A DNA stretch of 64,000 bases, taken from positions 1,684,001 through 1,748,000 of the forward strand of contig NZ_CP019334.1 in assembly GCF_002163675.1 (NCBI RefSeq), given 5' to 3'. Positions within the stretch are counted from its first letter, which is position 1. The number at the start of each line of letters is the position of its first letter. The notes beneath the pieces were generated by a model, which had not been told where the DNA came from, made no database searches, and saw only the letters and a list, made by a program, of their open reading frames with translations. Made by a program: the position numbers and the translations under genes. Origin of the DNA: Polaribacter sp. SA4-12. Lineage in GTDB: Bacteria > Bacteroidota > Bacteroidia > Flavobacteriales > Flavobacteriaceae. This document shows, in pieces, positions 45,421-54,020 of this stretch.

Positions 45421-46392
45421 ATGAGTAAAATTATAGGAATTGATATTAGTAAGCAAACCTTTGATGTTTCTTATTTAGAAAAAGATAAATGGATTCACAA
45501 AATTTTTAAGAATCAAAATACAGGTTTTGAGCAATTTATTAAATTGATTAGTGCATCAGACTGGATTGTAATGGAGGCTAGTGGTCCTTATTATGTTCAG
45601 TTAGCAACTTTTTTACATGCATCTAGTTTTAATGTATGTGTATTAAATCCTTTGATAATTAGAAGATATAGTCAAACAAGATTATATAGAGCAAAAACAG
45701 ATAAAAAAGACGCAAAGACAATTGCCGAATATGGTGCTCAATATGAGTTAAAAAGATGGTGTCCAGAGAGTAAACCTAGTATAGAAATTAAACAACTTTA
45801 CACAGCTTTAGAATTACTAAAAAAACAAAAACATCAAACAAAAAGACAATTAGAATCCTTTGAAGCAACAGGTTTGTTGAGTTCGGATCTTAGAAAAGAA
45901 TTAAAACAAGTACTAATATTATTAATAAGACGTATTGATAAGTTTGAAAAAAAGATAGAGCAAATAGGAAGATTAGCTTATAAAGACACGGTTGAAAGAA
46001 TAAAAACGATACCAGGAATCGGGCTAAAAACGGCTATTATGATGAGTGTTATTACAGATAATTTCACAAAATTTGATAACTATAAACAACTGACAGCTTT
46101 TGTAGGATTTAGTCCAAGGCTATATCAATCAGGAACAAGTGTAAAAGGTAAAGGACATATTTGTAAAATGGGCAAACCTCAAATTAGAAAACTTTTGTAT
46201 TTATGTAGTTGGTCTGCAAAAAGAGTAAATAAAAATTGTATCGAAATGTATGAACGACTTAAAGAAAAAGGAAAACCCGAGAGAGTAATTAAAATTGCAA
46301 TAGCTAATAAATTAATAAAGCAAATTTTTTCTATTGCGACTAACAAACAAATTTACAATGAAAATCATCAAAACTTATATTTTCTGAAATAA
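45421..46392 (+). CDS. IS110-family transposase (DEDD recombinase)
   Basis: The 323-residue recombinase starts at [16 protein letters not shown]; an upstream in-frame ATG would add residues before the family's first strand. The RuvC-like DEDD site is Asp8, Glu52 (VMEASG), Asp94 and Asp97 (AKTDKKDAKT). The C-terminal Tnp_20 domain has GLKTAIMMSVITDNF, the GFSPRLYQSGTSVKGKGHI stretch with the likely catalytic Ser237 (SG), and QIRKLLYLCSW. All motifs are intact, so the element may be active. It uses a bridge RNA encoded just upstream to choose target and donor. Confidence 0.95.
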   Translation: MSKIIGIDISKQTFDVSYLEKDKWIHKIFKNQNTGFEQFIKLISASDWIVMEASGPYYVQLATFLHASSFNVCVLNPLIIRRYSQTRLYRAKTDKKDAKTIAEYGAQYELKRWCPESKPSIEIKQLYTALELLKKQKHQTKRQLESFEATGLLSSDLRKELKQVLILLIRRIDKFEKKIEQIGRLAYKDTVERIKTIPGIGLKTAIMMSVITDNFTKFDNYKQLTAFVGFSPRLYQSGTSVKGKGHICKMGKPQIRKLLYLCSWSAKRVNKNCIEMYERLKEKGKPERVIKIAIANKLIKQIFSIATNKQIYNENHQNLYFLK

Positions 46393-46431
46393 AAGAAATT
46401 TTAACAATAAATAATAGTTTTTTAACACAGA

Positions 46432-46479
46432 TCATTGCGAGGAACGAAGCAATCTCATTATGATAATTCAGATTGCTTC
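46432..46479. repeat. right part of palindromic intergenic repeat GTCATTGCGAGGAACGAAGC, IS110 target
   Basis: The sequence continues from the IS core as TGCGAGGAACGAAGCAATCT and ends with a perfect 10-bp inverted copy: GAAGCAATCT (46446-46455) pairs with AGATTGCTTC (46470-46479). It is the same repeat as at 51661, one base different. Such sequences are widespread in Bacteroidetes intergenic DNA. Confidence 0.8.
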
Positions 46480-46511
46480 ATTATTTTCGCAAAACGTTTT
46501 AAATTACAATT

Positions 46512-47036
46512 TTGAAAACCTACAACAGAAACAGCTTTTTTAAACATACTTTTTGTGAATTTACACAAATAGATAACTTTGAATTTCCTGAAGACACAAA
46601 CTACAAAAGTAAATCTGAAAGCATGTATTTCTATACTTATGAAGGTGTGTATAGAAAATCTAATCATTGGGGAAGAGTTGCCAATTGCAGATGGAAGTTA
46701 ATTTCTAACGAAAATTACAAGAATCAACAAATAGTTATTGGTTTTGCAAAATGGGCAGACTTCTACCCTATTAACTCCACGGAAAAAATATTTTATATTG
46801 AAGTTAATTTTGATAATAAATCAGTGAAACTTCAAACTAAAAACGACAAAACTACAAACCGTTTGTTTACGTTTTCTGAAGCACAAAAAAGAACAAAACA
46901 AATAACTCAATTATTTTTAGATGATAAATGGGCGAAATATTTCGATAAAAATATTGACGATTTATACTTAGAAGTTATTTCTGAATTCATCAACTCTGAT
47001 AAGACTTTACAAGAAATAAAAAGAGGTTTTAAATAA
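46512..47036 (+). CDS. uncharacterised protein
   Basis: The 174-residue cytosolic protein has no signal or membrane helix and no family I recognise. It is rich in aromatic residues in the first half (YRKSNHWGRVANCRWKL, IGFAKWADFYPIN) and has a helical C-terminus. The best start is TTG (MKTYNRNSFF); a nearby ATG is out of frame. It lies just after the repeat that the IS110 element interrupted, so its promoter may lie in repeat DNA. Coding is supported by a long uninterrupted frame with normal codon use. Confidence 0.65.
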   Translation: MKTYNRNSFFKHTFCEFTQIDNFEFPEDTNYKSKSESMYFYTYEGVYRKSNHWGRVANCRWKLISNENYKNQQIVIGFAKWADFYPINSTEKIFYIEVNFDNKSVKLQTKNDKTTNRLFTFSEAQKRTKQITQLFLDDKWAKYFDKNIDDLYLEVISEFINSDKTLQEIKRGFK

Positions 47037-47345
47037 AGTTCATTTTCCCCACACAGTTTGTCATTCCGTAGGAATCTCTGCACAATGTTTTTAAATATTT
47101 CGTGAGACGCTTCCAGCGTGACAAATAGTATGTTTAATTTATTTCGTAAAGTAATCGTATCTCTGAAATACAAAAAAACCACTCTAATAAACATCCTGTC
47201 ACTTCGAGTAAAATTCTTTTTTCGAGAATTTTGTATCGAGAAGCCTCATAAAAAGATATAAAATTCAAGTAATTTTTCTTTCAATCAATAAATTCCTTTT
47301 CAGTAAATTTGTCCTTCTAAAAATCTAACAATCCAAAAATCTGAT
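47037..47345. repeat. 309-bp repeat-rich intergenic region with two inverted-repeat elements
   Basis: No gene is seen. One element (47057-47125) has ends TTTGTCA/TGACAAA and inner GTCATTCCGTAGGAATCTC and GAGACGCTTCCAGCGTGAC. A second (47196-47245) is CTGTCACTTCGAGTAAAATTC followed by GAATTTTGTATCGAGAAGC. Both resemble common flavobacterial intergenic repeats. The remainder is AT-rich spacer leading to the ndh start. Confidence 0.65.
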
Positions 47346-48647
47346 ATGAACATTCCACAAACAAGTTTTCCTAGAGTTGTAATTATTGGTGGTGGATTTG
47401 CAGGTTTAGCAGCTGCAAAAGGTTTAGAAGAACAAGAATTACAAGTTGTATTAATAGACAAACACAATTACCATACATTTCAACCTTTATTATATCAAGT
47501 TGCAACTGGTGGTTTAGAGCCAGATTCTATCGCTTTTCCTTTAAGAAAACGTTTCAATGATGTAGATAATTTCTATTTTAGATTGGCAGAAGTGCATAAA
47601 ATCAATCCTGAAAATAATACAATTGAAACTTCTATTGGAAATCTAGATTATGATGAATTAATTATAGGGACAGGCTCTACAACCAACTTTTTTGGAAATA
47701 CAAATATCCAAAAATACACCATGGAAATGAAGTCTATTCCTCAATCATTAAACATTAGAAGTTTAATTTTAGAGAATTTTGAAGAAGCTTTATTAACATC
47801 AGATTTAGAAGAACGAAATGCTTTAATGAATTTTGTAATTGTTGGTGGTGGACCAACAGGAGTTGAATTATCAGGAGCATTAGCAGAAATGAAAAAAGGG
47901 ATTTTACCAAAAGATTATCCTGATTTAGATATCCGTCAAATGCAGATAAACTTAATACAAAGTTCTGGTTGTTTGTTAAAAGGAATGAGTGATAAAGCAT
48001 CTGAAAAAGCAGAAGATTTTTTAATTGATTTAGGTGTAAATGTTTGGAAAGATTTACGTGTTTTAGATTATGATGGAAAAACGGTTACTACAAATGGTGA
48101 AGATCATTTTAAAGCAGAAACTGTAATTTGGGCAGCTGGAGTAAAAGGTAAAATGATTGATGGCTTAAACACAGAATGTGTAATAGAAAGAGCTGCAAGA
48201 ATTAAAGTGAATGAATTTAGTCAAGTTTTAAATCATCCAAATGTATATGCAATTGGTGATGTAGCTTGTATGTCTTCTGAAAAAAATCCTTACGGACATC
48301 CTATGATGGCACAACCTGCTATTCAACAAGGAAAATTAGCCGCAAAAAATATTTTAGCAAAATTATTCAATAAAAAACAGAAAGCATTTGTTTATAATGA
48401 CAAAGGTTCAATGGCAACAATTGGTAGAAACAAAGCTGTGGTAGATTTACCTAAATGGAAATTTCAAGGAGTTTTTGCTTGGTTTGTTTGGATGTTTGTG
48501 CATTTGTTTTCTTTAATCGGTTTTAGAAATAAAGCAATTGTTTTTCTAAATTGGGTGTATAATTATATTCGTTTTGATAGAGAAACTCGTTTAATTATAA
48601 GACCTTATAAGAAGAAAAATAAGTTTTCTTTTAGAGATGAATTATGA
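47346..48647 (+). CDS. ndh: type II NADH dehydrogenase (NDH-2)-like flavoprotein
   Basis: It oxidises NADH and reduces quinone at the membrane face without pumping protons. The 433-residue protein has the FAD-binding GGGFAG at 15-20, HNYHTFQPLLYQVATGGLEPD (substrate/FAD region), a second Rossmann motif IVGGGPTGVELSG near 164-176 for NADH, the VYAIGDVACM motif, and a C-terminal amphipathic/hydrophobic region (FAWFVWMFVHLFSLIGF) for membrane binding. The next gene overlaps by 4 bp. Confidence 0.92.
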   Translation: MNIPQTSFPRVVIIGGGFAGLAAAKGLEEQELQVVLIDKHNYHTFQPLLYQVATGGLEPDSIAFPLRKRFNDVDNFYFRLAEVHKINPENNTIETSIGNLDYDELIIGTGSTTNFFGNTNIQKYTMEMKSIPQSLNIRSLILENFEEALLTSDLEERNALMNFVIVGGGPTGVELSGALAEMKKGILPKDYPDLDIRQMQINLIQSSGCLLKGMSDKASEKAEDFLIDLGVNVWKDLRVLDYDGKTVTTNGEDHFKAETVIWAAGVKGKMIDGLNTECVIERAARIKVNEFSQVLNHPNVYAIGDVACMSSEKNPYGHPMMAQPAIQQGKLAAKNILAKLFNKKQKAFVYNDKGSMATIGRNKAVVDLPKWKFQGVFAWFVWMFVHLFSLIGFRNKAIVFLNWVYNYIRFDRETRLIIRPYKKKNKFSFRDEL

Positions 48648-48952
48648 GTGGAAAAAGGATTATAAAATGTCCGAATTGTGGTGTTTTTAATACCAATCGT
48701 GATTATTGTGAGAATTGCAATACACTAATTTCTCATCAAAAGAAAAGAGAAATAAAAGAAGCCAAAATTAAACAGACTCGAATTGAGGCTGCTGTTTATG
48801 AGTTAGAGAATCCTAATTTAGCAGAACGTTTAAAAAAACATCCTTTCTTTTTATATCGAATTATTGGTTGGATTTTATATTCATCAATAATGATAGTTAG
48901 TGCAATTGGTGCTGGTTTAGCTTGGTTTATTACAATGGTTGCAGCAGGATAA
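48644..48952 (+). CDS. zinc-ribbon membrane protein linked to ndh
   Basis: The 102-residue protein has an N-terminal zinc ribbon (CPNCGVFNTNRDYCENC, four Cys at about 9, 12, 22, 25), a charged helix, and a C-terminal transmembrane segment (about 72-98, RIIGWILYSSIMIVSAIG). The ATG overlaps the ndh stop (ATGA), so it is translationally coupled. The role is unknown; the linkage suggests a respiratory partner or assembly factor, by inference only. Confidence 0.72.
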   Translation: MSGKRIIKCPNCGVFNTNRDYCENCNTLISHQKKREIKEAKIKQTRIEAAVYELENPNLAERLKKHPFFLYRIIGWILYSSIMIVSAIGAGLAWFITMVAAG

Positions 48953-48953
48953 A

Positions 48954-49304
48954 ATGAAAAAAGCACTCTTATATTATTTTATCTTCTCTGTAATAGCAGG
49001 CAGTTTTATTTATTTTTCTTCTTACTTTAATTTTCAATTACCACGATTTGTTCGTTATTATGTAAATGACTTTTTAATTGTTCCAATCATTCTTTATATC
49101 AGTTTACAAGTCCTAAAATGGTCTAAAAATGACAAAAATTATACTTTAAGTTTATGGGTTATTTTATATTTATGTTTGATGTACAGCATTTTATTCGAAT
49201 ACATTTTTCCTAAATATTTAGCAAGATATACCAAAGACTTTATTGATGTTATTTTATACTTTGCAAGCGGATTTTTATTCTATTTCTTACAAAAGAGAAA
49301 ATAA
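48954..49304 (+). CDS. small polytopic membrane protein of unknown function
   Basis: The 116-residue protein starts at MKKALLYYFIF, one base after the preceding stop, with about four hydrophobic segments (about 3-20, 38-55, 65-85, 92-110). I recognise no family. It forms the third gene of the ndh operon with 1-bp spacing. A longer reading frame using an upstream TTG would overlap the previous gene. Confidence 0.65.
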   Translation: MKKALLYYFIFSVIAGSFIYFSSYFNFQLPRFVRYYVNDFLIVPIILYISLQVLKWSKNDKNYTLSLWVILYLCLMYSILFEYIFPKYLARYTKDFIDVILYFASGFLFYFLQKRK

Positions 49305-49396
49305 TACAATTCATCATTCAAAAATTACAACTCGGTATTTGTTTTTACTTTTAGAGAGAAGGACGCCACATCTTTGTATCATCAAAAACCATAAAG

Positions 49397-51553
49397 ATGA
49401 AACGCATTCTATTTTTACTATTTACAATTTGTCAATTTTCTCTAATTGCACAAACTACAATTTCAGGAAAAGTTACTGATTTTAAAAACAACCCTATTTT
49501 AGGCGCTAGTGTATATTTAGACGGAACTTACGATGGAACCTCAACAAATGATAAAGGTGAATTCTCTTTTTCTACATCAGAAAAAGGAACACAAACTTTA
49601 GTAATTTCATTTATTTCTTTTGAAACCTATATTAAAACAGCCGATATTTCATCATTCAAAAACTTAAAAATAAAATTAAGAGATGATGTGAATGCTTTGG
49701 ATGCTGTTGTTATAAATGCAGGAACTTTTGAAGCCGGAGAAAAAGCAAAAGTCACTGTTTTAAAACCATTAGACATTGTTACAACTGCAAGTGCTTTGGG
49801 CGATGTTATGGGCGCTTTACAGACACTTCCAGGAACTTCTACAGTAGATGAAGACGGACGCCTTTTTGTTCGTGGAGGAGAAGCTGAAGAAACTCAGATT
49901 TTTATTGATGGAATTCGTGTTTTCACTCCTTACGCAGCTTCCGCAAGAAATATTCCAACTCGTGGACGCTTTTCACCGTTTTTATTTAAAGGAATTTCTT
50001 TTTCTACAGGTGGTTATTCTGCAGAATACGGACAAGCATTATCTAGCGTTTTGCAATTAAATACCATTGACGAACCTGTTGAAGAAAAAACAGATTTGTC
50101 TTTTATGACTTTAGGTTTAGGTGTTGGAAACACGCAGATTTGGGGTAACAATTCTTTTAGCGTAAATACTTCTTATATAAATTTAGCTCCTTATCAAGAA
50201 GCTTTCCCCGATAGAAATACTTGGAAAAAACCGGTTCAAGCTTTAAGCGGAGAAATGGTGTACAGACATAAATTCAAGAATGAATCTTTATTAAAATTGT
50301 ACGGGGCATTTAGTTATACAGATTTCGATTTAATACAAGATGACATTAATTTTGTTGATGGTTTTCGTTTCGGATTAAAAAATAGAAACCTTTATTTTAA
50401 TACTTCTTACAAGAATAGATTTGGTGATAATTGGAAAATAGAAACAGGTATGAGTTTCACAAATGATTACTCTAATCTTAAAATTATTGATAATTTAGTT
50501 ACAGACAACGAAAACTCAATGCACTTTAAAGTGAAGTTGAAAAAGCAGTTTTCTAATCGTTTTAAAATTAGTTTCGGATCAGAATATTTTATGACAGATT
50601 TTAATGAAGATTACACAGCTATCAACAGTAATAAATTTGAATATGGCTTTAACAATAACATTTTTGCTTCTTTTGCAGAAACTGATATTTTCTTTTCTAA
50701 AAACGTAGCAACAAAAATCGGAATTCGAGCAGAACATTCAGAGTTATTAAACGAGTTTACAATTTCTCCTCGAGTTTCTTTAGCTTATAAAGCGAGTAAG
50801 AATTCGCAGTTTTCTTTAGCTTATGGTCAATTTTATCAGAATCCTAAAAACGAATATTTAAAATTTAGTCAAGATTTTAAAGCTGAAAACACTTCACATT
50901 TAATTGCCAATTATCAAGCTACAAAACAAGGTCAGATTTTTAGAATCGAAGCCTATTACAAAGATTACAAAGACTTGGTAAAATACGATGATAATACCCC
51001 AATTTTCAACAGTAATTTTAATAATAACGGAAGTGGTTTTGCTAAAGGTTTCGATATTTTCTGGAGACAAAATGGTAAAATTAAAAACACCGATTATTGG
51101 GTTTCATATTCATATTTAGACACAGAAAGAGATTACAAAAATTATCCAACTGCAGCAAGACCGAGTTTTGCGTCCAAACATAATTTATCTGTAGTTGCCA
51201 AACATTGGGTCGAAGATTGGAAAAGTCAAATTGGTTTCAGTTACAACTTTGCTTCTGGCAGAAATTACACAAACCCAAATGAAACTGGTTTTTTAAATAA
51301 TGAAACGAAGAATTACAATTCATTAAGTTTAAATTGGGCGTATTTAATAGACCAACAAAAGATTTTGTATTTCTCTGTAAACAACGTTTTAGCCACTCAA
51401 AATGTATTTGGTTACAATTACAAAAACACAGCAGAACCAAATGGAAATTTCGATAGACAAGCAATTATTCCAAATGCAGATAGGTTCTTTTTTGTAGGTT
51501 TCTTCTGGACAATTAGCGATAATAAAAAAACAAATCAGTTAGATAATTTATAA
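49397..51553 (+). CDS. TonB-dependent outer-membrane receptor
   Basis: The 718-residue protein has a signal peptide ending LIAQ, a carboxypeptidase-like regulatory domain (ISGKVTDFKNNPILGASVY, about 22-105), the plug domain with LGDVMGALQTLPGTSTVDED and FVRGGEAEETQIFIDG, then the 22-strand barrel to the end (RFFFVGFFWTISD). It takes up an unknown substrate using TonB energy. No SusD partner is adjacent, which is typical for siderophore, vitamin or metal receptors rather than polysaccharide receptors. Confidence 0.92.
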   Translation: MKRILFLLFTICQFSLIAQTTISGKVTDFKNNPILGASVYLDGTYDGTSTNDKGEFSFSTSEKGTQTLVISFISFETYIKTADISSFKNLKIKLRDDVNALDAVVINAGTFEAGEKAKVTVLKPLDIVTTASALGDVMGALQTLPGTSTVDEDGRLFVRGGEAEETQIFIDGIRVFTPYAASARNIPTRGRFSPFLFKGISFSTGGYSAEYGQALSSVLQLNTIDEPVEEKTDLSFMTLGLGVGNTQIWGNNSFSVNTSYINLAPYQEAFPDRNTWKKPVQALSGEMVYRHKFKNESLLKLYGAFSYTDFDLIQDDINFVDGFRFGLKNRNLYFNTSYKNRFGDNWKIETGMSFTNDYSNLKIIDNLVTDNENSMHFKVKLKKQFSNRFKISFGSEYFMTDFNEDYTAINSNKFEYGFNNNIFASFAETDIFFSKNVATKIGIRAEHSELLNEFTISPRVSLAYKASKNSQFSLAYGQFYQNPKNEYLKFSQDFKAENTSHLIANYQATKQGQIFRIEAYYKDYKDLVKYDDNTPIFNSNFNNNGSGFAKGFDIFWRQNGKIKNTDYWVSYSYLDTERDYKNYPTAARPSFASKHNLSVVAKHWVEDWKSQIGFSYNFASGRNYTNPNETGFLNNETKNYNSLSLNWAYLIDQQKILYFSVNNVLATQNVFGYNYKNTAEPNGNFDRQAIIPNADRFFFVGFFWTISDNKKTNQLDNL

Positions 51554-51558
51554 TTTTA

Positions 51559-51651
51559 TTAGAAGCTATTTCCAGCTTTCACTACTCGCTTTTTTTATCC
51601 TAAAAAGGAATAAAAAAGAGCTCAAACAAACCGTTCAATCTGGGCTAAACT
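51559..51651 (-). ncRNA. structured flavobacterial intergenic element (flavo-1-like), copy 1
   Basis: Read on the minus strand it has AGCCCAGATTGAACGG, a long U/A stem-loop (GCTCTTTTTTATTCC/GGATAAAAAAAGC), then TAGTGAAAGCTGGAAATAGC and TTCTAAT. It matches the copy at 62.67 kb in all fixed blocks while the hairpin sequence changes, suggesting conserved structure. It resembles the flavo-1 RNA motif of Rfam from memory. It lies directly after the receptor stop. Confidence 0.5.
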
Positions 51652-51659
51652 TTACAATA

Positions 51660-51688
51660 ACGTCATTGAGAGGAACGAAGCAATCTCT
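51660..51688. repeat. intact copy of the palindromic repeat CGTCATTGAGAGGAACGAAG
   Basis: The same repeat as at the IS110 insertion site, uninterrupted here, with one C to A change in the inner part. It continues CAATCTC. It shows what the IS110 target looked like before insertion. Confidence 0.8.
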
Positions 51689-51831
51689 TAATAAATAAAC
51701 AAATTACTTTGTCATTCATTCCCGCTATGACTAAAAAAAACAATTCAGAATCAAAAAACAACAATTCGGTATTATTCTTGTGTATTTCACGTAGAAACAT
51801 CAGATATTTGAATCATCTTAAAACAACAACT

Positions 51832-52260
51832 ATGAAAAAACTACTTTTAATAGCAACTTTAATTTTTAGCTTTACAAATACTGTAAATGCTCAAGAAGAA
51901 AAAGAAACAATGAATTTAACGGTAGAATTTTCTGGTATGAAATCTGATAAAGGAAGTCTTTTTGTAGCTCTTTACAATAATAAAACTAACTTTTTAAAGA
52001 AAGGTTACAGAGGAGAAATTGCAGAAATCAAAAATAAAAAAACAGTAGTTGTATTTAAGAATTTGCCAAAAGGAGTGTATGCAATTTCTGCTTTCCACGA
52101 TGCAAATGATAACAAAAAAATGGACACAAACTTTTTTGGAATTCCGAAAGAACCAATAGGAATGTCTAATGACGCAACTGGTTTTATGGGACCTCCAAAA
52201 TATAAAGACTCTAAATTTAATGTAGATTCAGACAAAACCATTTCAATAAAAGTAAACTAG
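51832..52260 (+). CDS. DUF2141 secreted protein
   Basis: The 142-residue product, started at MKKLLLIATLIFSF, has a signal peptide ending VNAQ and a DUF2141 domain: LTVEFSGMKSDKGSLFVALYN, then YAISAFHDANDNKKMDTNFF (Asp-rich) and IPKEPIGMSNDATGFMGPP. Members are small periplasmic beta-sandwich proteins in Bacteroidetes and Proteobacteria with unknown function, often beside TonB-dependent receptors. An upstream in-frame ATG would add about 40 residues of intergenic-repeat sequence. Confidence 0.88.
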   Translation: MKKLLLIATLIFSFTNTVNAQEEKETMNLTVEFSGMKSDKGSLFVALYNNKTNFLKKGYRGEIAEIKNKKTVVVFKNLPKGVYAISAFHDANDNKKMDTNFFGIPKEPIGMSNDATGFMGPPKYKDSKFNVDSDKTISIKVN

Positions 52261-52306
52261 TTACACTTTAACAAAAAAACAACAAACATCTTAAAATCAA
52301 ACTATT

Positions 52307-52930
52307 ATGAAAAAATTATTTTTATTCATAGGGCTTTTTATTGCCTTAAATGTAACAGCGCAAACAAAATACCAAACAGGAATGCAAAAAGCATTCGGAT
52401 TATGGGAACAAGGAAAAATGACAGAAGCTTCTCAACTATTTGAAAGAATCTCTAAAGCAGAACCAACAAAATGGTTACCAACTTATTATGCAGCAACTGT
52501 AGAAATTATAGGCAGTTTTGGCTTAAAAGACGAAACTGTATTAAAAGCAAAATTAACAAAGGCTCAGGAGTTTTTAGATGCTGCAAAATCAAACTCAGAT
52601 AACAACCCAGAAATACTAATTACACAAGCTTTTTTAAACTTAGGTTATATTGCTTTTGACGGACAAAAATACGGTATGACTTTAGCTGGAAAAAATAGCC
52701 AATTATATGCAAAAGCATTACAAATTGCTCCAAAAAATCCAAGAGTAATTTTAGGAAACGCAGAATGGAATATGGGTTCTGCCAAATTCTTCGGAAAGTC
52801 TACAAAACCTTATTGTGCCGAAATTAAACGTGCAATTGAACTTAGTAAAGAAGAAAAAATTGACATTGAGTTTTATCCGAAGTTTATGTTATCAAGAGCC
52901 GAAGGGGTTTTAAAACAATGTCAGGGATAA
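52307..52930 (+). CDS. secreted TPR-like protein
   Basis: The 207-residue protein has a signal peptide ending VTAQ and helical TPR-like repeats (LWEQGKMTEASQLFERISKA, and YAKALQIAPKNPRVILGNAEW). It follows the DUF2141 gene by 46 bp on the same strand. The Bacteroidetes pairing of a receptor with DUF2141 and a TPR protein recurs, but the role is unknown. Convergent with the next gene by 1 bp. Confidence 0.75.
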   Translation: MKKLFLFIGLFIALNVTAQTKYQTGMQKAFGLWEQGKMTEASQLFERISKAEPTKWLPTYYAATVEIIGSFGLKDETVLKAKLTKAQEFLDAAKSNSDNNPEILITQAFLNLGYIAFDGQKYGMTLAGKNSQLYAKALQIAPKNPRVILGNAEWNMGSAKFFGKSTKPYCAEIKRAIELSKEEKIDIEFYPKFMLSRAEGVLKQCQG

Positions 52931-52931
52931 T

Positions 52932-53624
52932 TTAATTATCTTCAATTAGTTTTATAATCAACTTAAAAGAGTCTTCATTTTTTATCCATTTCTTATAATC
53001 AGGGAATTTTAAAAGATGAAGATTTTCTTTTGGATATAAACGATGAAACATCGTTAAAGCAGCTAAAAAACTTCCTGCTTTAGATGGATGAAAACCGTCT
53101 AAACTATATAAATATTCTACGTTTTTATGTTTATTATATTCTTTCCAAACTTTTCCTACAGGAAACAATAAAGCATTATTTTGTTTAGCAGCAATTTTAT
53201 GGTTTTCTATTACTAAATCTAATGTGTGATACCATTTTTTAGAAGTCCAAACCATAAAATAAACGAGTTTTGTATTATATTTATCACAAACCTTTTTTAA
53301 AATTCTTCCATCATCTATTAACATTTTTTTTCCTTCTAATTGAGACGATGGACCCTGTTGTACAACAACATAATCATACTTTTTTTTAGATAGTGTTTTG
53401 TGAAGTTTCCCTTCATTTAAATGATCTGCGATTGCGTAATTAGCAAAACACAAACTTTTTGTTTTAATTTCTATTCCTGATTTATTAGCAATATCTTCAA
53501 GAATGTCTGGTAAATTATTTGAGTAGGTTAAACTATTTCCTACAAACAATATTTTTTGAGCATTTACAGATGTAAAAAAACTAAACATTAAAACGACGAT
53601 TATTTTTTTGAAACTAGACTTCAT
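52932..53624 (-). CDS. secreted SGNH/GDSL-fold hydrolase
   Basis: The 230-residue protein has a signal peptide ending VNAQ and the SGNH signatures: block I FVGNSLTYSNNLP at 27-39 (nucleophile Ser), a middle block YVVVQQGPSSQ, and block V DGFHPSKAGSFLAAL with the catalytic Asp and His. It should hydrolyse esters, such as acetyl groups, outside the cytoplasm. It is divergent from, and about 400 bp from, the polysaccharide cluster, so a role in acetyl removal from that polymer is possible but unproven. Confidence 0.83.
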   Translation of the reverse strand: MKSSFKKIIVVLMFSFFTSVNAQKILFVGNSLTYSNNLPDILEDIANKSGIEIKTKSLCFANYAIADHLNEGKLHKTLSKKKYDYVVVQQGPSSQLEGKKMLIDDGRILKKVCDKYNTKLVYFMVWTSKKWYHTLDLVIENHKIAAKQNNALLFPVGKVWKEYNKHKNVEYLYSLDGFHPSKAGSFLAALTMFHRLYPKENLHLLKFPDYKKWIKNEDSFKLIIKLIEDN

Positions 53625-53630
53625 ATGTAA

Positions 53631-53745
53631 CTATCCTAAAATTTATCTATCAATCTTATTTTACTTTTTCATCATCACCAAAAAGCCAATACAAAACATT
53701 TTCTTCCCAGATTTCATGATATTCTTTTTGAAATATAATCGCTAA
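53631..53745 (-). pseudogene. decayed 3'-end copy of the kynurenine-pathway amidohydrolase gene
   Basis: The minus strand reads EIWEENVLYWLFGDDEKVK then stop, matching the intact gene's end EIWEDNVLQWLFGDDEKAK. The DNA similarity includes the stop region CTATCCTAAAATT and extends into an upstream part with ILNTLA versus ILDLAM. No start and no catalytic part remain. The repeat and the intact gene are in the same orientation, about 7.2 kb apart, on either side of the polysaccharide cluster. Confidence 0.7.
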
Positions 53746-54020
53746 AGTATTAAGAAAATTTTATTTTGAAATTCTTTTTTAATCTCAATTCCATTGCCTT
53801 TTACAAAAAACTCCAAGACGTTTTCTTTTGTCAAGACTTTGCTTAGTGAGAAAACTATTATTTAAGACAACTGTTCTATATCATTTTATGAGATACTTAA
53901 ATCAACTACCTTACTATTAAATATTTTGGTATCGTTTTCTTTCTGTGGAGTCTATTTTTAAATATATTTAAGAGAGGTTCATTATATAACATAAATATAA
54001 TTTAACGTATTAAGAGCTTT
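53746..54020. other. non-coding region upstream of the polysaccharide cluster
   Basis: No gene is seen. The minus strand between about 53750 and 53850 reads LTKENVLEFFVKGNGIEIKK without a start, possibly a second gene fragment, unidentified. A short palindrome TTAAATATATTTAA lies near 53958-53971. The promoter of the downstream operon must lie here but no clear TAnnTTTG box stands out. Confidence 0.35.

Larger units (their letters stand above)
45186..46435 (+). mobile_element. IS110-family insertion sequence (bridge-RNA type)
   Basis: The element is about 1.25 kb: a long non-coding left end of about 235 bp, one DEDD-recombinase gene, and a short right end of about 43 bp, the IS110-subgroup layout. 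It has no terminal inverted repeats and no target duplication beyond the shared TCAT core (45182-45185 and 46432-46435). Joining the two flanks gives CGTCAT + TGCGAGGAACGAAGC, which is the intergenic repeat found again at 51661. The boundaries are therefore supported by an inferred empty site, with 1-4 bp uncertainty from the core. Confidence 0.85.

Noticed and set aside
53750..53850. Small minus-strand gene reading LTKENVLEFFVKGNGIEIKK
   Set aside because: No start codon or signal, and adjacent to decayed DNA; at best a gene fragment.
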